From an uncultured Lachnospiraceae bacterium (lineage in GTDB: Bacteria > Bacillota > Clostridia > Lachnospirales > Lachnospiraceae): 32,106 nucleotides of DNA. The DNA is taken from NCBI GenBank assembly GCA_946531495.1, contig CAMNAQ010000007.1, positions 1 to 32,106 of the forward strand, in the 5' to 3' direction. Position 1 is the first letter of the stretch. Each line of letters opens with the position of its first letter. The notes below the pieces were generated by a model. It worked only from the letters and a program-made list of their open reading frames with translations. It was not told the DNA's origin and ran no database searches. Below are positions 28,024-32,106 of this stretch, piece after piece. The position numbers and the translations under genes were made by a program.

Positions 28024-28767
28024 TTATGCCTTCAAATATTTCTCAAATCCGCTTTCATTGATCTCGTCAACGAGGTTTCTGTCTCCCTCGGCGACAACAC
28101 GACCGTCAGCAACAACATGTACCTTGTCCACGTTCAGGGCATCAAGGATCCTGGTGGAGTGGGTTATGATAAGGAGCGATCCTCCAACCTGTTCCTGATA
28201 TGCCTTTACGCCTTCGGACACGGTACGGACTGCATCGACATCAAGACCCGAATCGGTCTCATCAAGGATAGCAAGCTTCGGCTTCATCATAAGAAGCTGA
28301 AGGATCTCCGTTTTCTTTTTTTCTCCGCCGGAAAAGCCAACGTTGAGTTCCCTGTCAAGATAACCCGGATCCATATTCAGAACCTTCATCTGCTCTGCGG
28401 CAGCCTTCTTGAAGTTCCAGAGAGACATCTTATTTCCGAGAGCCTCACAGGAATTACGGATAAATTCCGAAAGCCTTACTCCGGGGACCTCGACGGGATT
28501 CTGGAATGACATGAACAATCCCTTCCTTGCTCTTTCATCGGTGGCCATTTCAAGAAGATCCTCCCCGAAAAATGTCACCTTTCCGGAAGTGACCTCATAT
28601 TCACTCTTTCCCATAAGGGTATTGCCAAGCGTGGATTTTCCCGCCCCGTTCGGTCCCATGATGACATGGGTCTCACCTTCTCCGATTTCAAGATCAAGTC
28701 CTTTAAGTATCTCCTTGTCCTGAACCTTTACATGCAATTTTTCTACTTTTAAGATTTCCTGACTCAT
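28024..28767 (-). CDS. sufC: Fe-S cluster assembly ATPase SufC
   Basis: VIMGPNGAGKSTLGNTLMG, FSGGEKKKTEILQLLMMKPKLAILDETDSGLDVDAV. Confidence 0.97.
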   Translation of the reverse strand: MSQEILKVEKLHVKVQDKEILKGLDLEIGEGETHVIMGPNGAGKSTLGNTLMGKSEYEVTSGKVTFFGEDLLEMATDERARKGLFMSFQNPVEVPGVRLSEFIRNSCEALGNKMSLWNFKKAAAEQMKVLNMDPGYLDRELNVGFSGGEKKKTEILQLLMMKPKLAILDETDSGLDVDAVRTVSEGVKAYQEQVGGSLLIITHSTRILDALNVDKVHVVADGRVVAEGDRNLVDEINESGFEKYLKA

Positions 28768-28819
28768 TTTTTAAAGCCTTTCAATATAAAAACACTGTTT
28801 ATTGGGGCAAATCGTACCT

Positions 28820-28848
28820 ATTTTACTTGGAAAATGCCCATATTTCAA
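28820..28848 (-). promoter_or_regulatory. Putative sigma-A-type promoter of the suf operon
   Basis: Minus strand TTGAAA (28848-28843), 17-nt spacer, TAAAAT (28825-28820), about 50 nt upstream of sufC ATG. Confidence 0.6.
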
Positions 28849-28896
28849 TACTTTCAGGGTAAAAACCTATAAAAATTATATATTTTTAATATGCAA

Positions 28897-28937
28897 AAAA
28901 GACAGAAGACGGATCCTGTTTTCCGCTTCTGTCTTTT
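28897..28937 (-). terminator. Rho-independent terminator after the ABC exporter genes
   Basis: aaaagacagaag ... cttctgtctttt perfect 12-bp inverted repeat with internal cgga/tccg, followed on the minus strand by a T-run. Confidence 0.88.
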
Positions 28938-28975
28938 CTTCATAAACCTGCGTTATTCACACGGCATCATCCGGA

Positions 28976-30742
28976 TTATGCCTGGGCCATGTTCAGGTTG
29001 TAGTATAGCCCCTTCTTGGCCATGAGCTCATCGTGCTTTCCGCTTTCCGCGATGCCGCCGTTTTCGATAACGAATATCCGGTCGGCATTTCTTATGGTCG
29101 AAAGCCTGTGAGCGATGACAAATGAAGTCCTTCCCTTAAGGATCGTGGCTATTCCCTTCTGAACCATGAGTTCTGACTTTGTGTCAATAGACGATGTAGC
29201 CTCGTCAAGTATAAGGATCCTGGGATCTGATATGATCGTCCTCGCAAAGGCAAGGAGCTGCTTTTGTCCTGCAGATAATCCTCCTCCGCGCTCCGTAAGC
29301 TCAGTCTCATATCCCTTTTCCAGTTTCATGATAAAGTCATGAGCTCCAACCTTTTTACATGCTTCCTCTATTTCCTCATCGGTCGCATCCAGTTTTCCGT
29401 ACCTGATGTTTTCGCGGATGGTTCCGGTAAAGAGGAAGTTATCCTGAGTCATGATGCCCAGCTGACTTCTCAGACTTTCTATGGACACATCCCTGACATT
29501 GCTGTCGTCAATCATGATATTTCCCGTCTGAACATCATAGAATCTGGAAATGAGGTTCACGATAGTGGTCTTGCCGGCACCTGTGGGACCTACCAGAGCA
29601 ATGGTCTCGCCGGGAGTGATATCAAAGCTTACATCCTTCAGTACAGGAACGCCGTCTTCATATGCAAAACCGACATCCTCAAATCGCACTCTACCGGTTA
29701 TCTGGGGCATCTCTCCGACCTGCTCTCCATCCTTTATCTCGGGCTCAAGATCGATGATCTCAAAAACACGCTCTGCCGCAGCCAGGTTTGCGATTATCTG
29801 GTTATAAAAGCTTCCGAGATTGGCAATCGGCTGCCAGAAAAGCGACAGATAACTGGTAAATGCAACAAGAAGTCCCACATTTGATGCATCGATATGCATT
29901 ACATTTATCGCTACATACAGCATGCATACGATACTTATCGCAGTGCTGACCTCTATTACCGAGTTAAAGGCATCATTTACCCTGACCGCATTTATAAAGC
30001 TGTTTTTGTGCTCCTCTGTCAGTTCGTCGAAAGTCTCGAGCGCCTCTTCTTCGGCGGCAAAGGTCTTTACTATCCTTATTCCCGAGATATCCTCATGCAG
30101 GAATGCGTTCAGGTTCGACGATTTCTTCCTGTGAATCTGCCATCTGACACGGCACATATTCTCAATCACCAAAAGTCCCGCGATCAGGAGAGGAAGGCCT
30201 ACCATTCCAGCAAGTGCAAGTTTCGGATTCTTGATGAGCATTATGATAACCACCGCTACGACCGTGATAAAGTCCGGAAGCAGCGTTATGACAAAGTTCT
30301 GAAGCACCTGCTTGAGAGAATTGACATCACCCATTACACGGGACAGTATCTTACCTGTCGGACGGGAATCAAAAAACTTAAATCCGAGGGTCTGCAGGTG
30401 TGTGAACACCTCTTCACGGATGTTCTGTATGATCGAGTTCGTCATCTTACTCATCAGATACATTCTGATCTTGACGAGCAGCACTTTTATGACATTAAGC
30501 GCAAGTGCGATAAGTACAAGCACTATCATCCCCTTTATATTTCCCGGGGTAATATAATCATCAATGGCTGATTCTATGATGAGTGGGTTTGCCAGGCTTA
30601 TACCCACACAATACGCCATGATCAGCAGTACCACCGCTATTGTTTTCTTATATCTGAACAGATATCCCAGAAGTCTTTTGATGGTTATGGACTTTTTTAC
30701 CTGTGATACCTCTTCATCGTCTTTTATAGAATTAGCTGCCAT
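28976..30742 (-). CDS. ABC exporter half-transporter (TMD-NBD), second subunit
   Basis: Walker A GPTGAGKTT, signature LSAGQKQL, Walker B ILILDEATSSID, N-terminal six-TM region. Confidence 0.93.
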   Translation of the reverse strand: MAANSIKDDEEVSQVKKSITIKRLLGYLFRYKKTIAVVLLIMAYCVGISLANPLIIESAIDDYITPGNIKGMIVLVLIALALNVIKVLLVKIRMYLMSKMTNSIIQNIREEVFTHLQTLGFKFFDSRPTGKILSRVMGDVNSLKQVLQNFVITLLPDFITVVAVVIIMLIKNPKLALAGMVGLPLLIAGLLVIENMCRVRWQIHRKKSSNLNAFLHEDISGIRIVKTFAAEEEALETFDELTEEHKNSFINAVRVNDAFNSVIEVSTAISIVCMLYVAINVMHIDASNVGLLVAFTSYLSLFWQPIANLGSFYNQIIANLAAAERVFEIIDLEPEIKDGEQVGEMPQITGRVRFEDVGFAYEDGVPVLKDVSFDITPGETIALVGPTGAGKTTIVNLISRFYDVQTGNIMIDDSNVRDVSIESLRSQLGIMTQDNFLFTGTIRENIRYGKLDATDEEIEEACKKVGAHDFIMKLEKGYETELTERGGGLSAGQKQLLAFARTIISDPRILILDEATSSIDTKSELMVQKGIATILKGRTSFVIAHRLSTIRNADRIFVIENGGIAESGKHDELMAKKGLYYNLNMAQA

Positions 30743-32106
30743 TAGATCACCTCCTTCAGCAGCTCGGGCTCTCCATACTGCGAGACATATGTCTCATAGT
30801 AAAGCCCTCTGCGTTTAAGAAGCTCGTCGTGGGTGCCTCTTTCGGCAATCCTTCCGTCTTCGAGCACTATTATTTCATCTGCATCCTTTACCGAGCTTAT
30901 CCTGTGAGCGATTATGATCTTCGTCATATCGGTAAGCTCTTTTAATCTCTTCTGGATATCGCGCTCGGTCTCCATATCCAGCGCTGAGGTTGAGTCATCC
31001 ATTATGAGGATGGGCAGCTCTTTGGCAAGTGCTCTTGCAATGGATATCCTCTGCTTCTGCCCGCCGGACAGTCCCACGCCTCTTTCTCCTATGACGGTTT
31101 CATAGCCCTTGTCCATCTTATCGATGAACTCGCTCGCTCCGGCATTCCTGCTGGATCTTTTTACAACCTCGTCACTGATCCCGTGCCTGCGACCCATTCT
31201 GATATTCTCTGCGATGGTGTCAGAGAAAAGGAATACATCCTGCATTACAAGAGAAATGCTTCCTCTCAGCTGCTTGAGCGTCAGTTTCTTTATTGGCACT
31301 CCGTCAAGTCTGATCTCTCCCTCGGTTACATCATAGAGTCTGGTCAGAAGCGATACTATCGAGGTCTTGCCGGCACCGCTCGCGCCCATGATACCAAGTG
31401 TTTTTCCGGCAGGAATCTCAAATGAGATATCCTTCAGGATGTCATGCATATCCTCTTTGTGGAATCCTACATTATCGAATGTCACGGTTCCCTTTACTTC
31501 GTCCAGCACAACCGGATCCTCAGGATCATTGATGGTGGATACCTCCTCATAGATCCTGTTCAGTTTTTTCACGGAAGCTACAGCCTCCGAAAAACTGTTT
31601 GTAAGCCAACCGAGCATTTCCATTGGCCATACGATATTACTGGAATAGGTGATATATGCTGTGATCACACCGAGAGTAATACCAAACATTCCCTTTACAT
31701 AGAATATTCCGCCTATCACAATGACAAGAAGCGGGACTATCCCGGAGATGAACGAAAAGAACGGATAGTACTTAACAAAAACCCTGGAGAGATCCACGTT
31801 AAGCTCCTTGTACCTGTCGTTGTGTTTCTTGAACTTAAGAAGCTCGAACTTTTCCTTTGCAAAAGCCTTGACCGTTCTTACACCTGCAATGTTCTCCTCA
31901 CAGGTGGTGTTCAAAACCGCATTTTCCTCAGATATATCACCGAATACCTTATCAAGCTTCTTATCCATCCTTACCGCGGTAATGCCGCAGAAGACGATGG
32001 CCATTACCGGTATGATCGCCATATAGACGTTCAGGCGGATCATGCAGACGATGATGAAGATCGTATACAGGAACACCTCGATCAAAAGCATCGATATGAA
32101 TGAAAG
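30742..32106 (-). CDS. ABC exporter half-transporter (TMD-NBD), first subunit, 5' end beyond window
   Basis: Walker A GASGAGKTS, signature LSGGQKQR, Walker B ILIMDDSTSALD. Frame stays open upstream of the track Met to position 32106 (LSFISMLLIEV...), so the N-terminus is truncated by the window. Confidence 0.92.
   Translation of the reverse strand, partial: LSFISMLLIEVFLYTIFIIVCMIRLNVYMAIIPVMAIVFCGITAVRMDKKLDKVFGDISEENAVLNTTCEENIAGVRTVKAFAKEKFELLKFKKHNDRYKELNVDLSRVFVKYYPFFSFISGIVPLLVIVIGGIFYVKGMFGITLGVITAYITYSSNIVWPMEMLGWLTNSFSEAVASVKKLNRIYEEVSTINDPEDPVVLDEVKGTVTFDNVGFHKEDMHDILKDISFEIPAGKTLGIMGASGAGKTSIVSLLTRLYDVTEGEIRLDGVPIKKLTLKQLRGSISLVMQDVFLFSDTIAENIRMGRRHGISDEVVKRSSRNAGASEFIDKMDKGYETVIGERGVGLSGGQKQRISIARALAKELPILIMDDSTSALDMETERDIQKRLKELTDMTKIIIAHRISSVKDADEIIVLEDGRIAERGTHDELLKRRGLYYETYVSQYGEPELLKEVI

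Noticed and set aside
1-32106. Defence system, prophage, integrase or transposase content
   Set aside because: No recombinase, nuclease-defence or phage structural motif was seen in the ORFs; the region looks chromosomal and metabolic/housekeeping.

Overview
The window looks like a Lachnospiraceae/Butyrivibrio-type Firmicutes chromosome segment; that assignment is my inference from gene content and style. Every supported gene is on the minus strand. Read right to left (5'->3' for the genes), it contains: a two-gene ABC exporter (first gene cut by the right edge); a sufCBDSU Fe-S assembly operon; a tightly coupled continuation into an Orn/Lys/Arg decarboxylase, a guanylate-kinase-like protein, yaaR, holB, a PSP1/RicT protein and a TrmN6-like methyltransferase; a 185-bp intergenic element with perfect 28-bp inverted termini; rsmI; an OFA-type MFS transporter; small Cys-rich and zinc-ribbon proteins; a FapA/DUF342 protein with about 10 copies of a 26-aa repeat; an HD-GYP protein with a degenerate receiver; a pentose block (ribulokinase-like kinase, AraD, split transketolase, Rpe); a PurF homologue whose catalytic cysteine is Gly; tandem zinc-ribbon membrane paralogs; a PfkB kinase; a leaderless GH10-esterase fusion; and a GH95 gene cut by the left edge. 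No rRNA, tRNA, CRISPR array, phage or transposase was recognised. The best leads are the glutaminase-dead PurF paralog after the pentose genes, the nested inverted-repeat element at 18258-18442, the repeat-FapA plus pseudo-receiver HD-GYP pair upstream of the pentose genes, and the coupling of suf to an operon encoding the putative Fe-S protein RicT.
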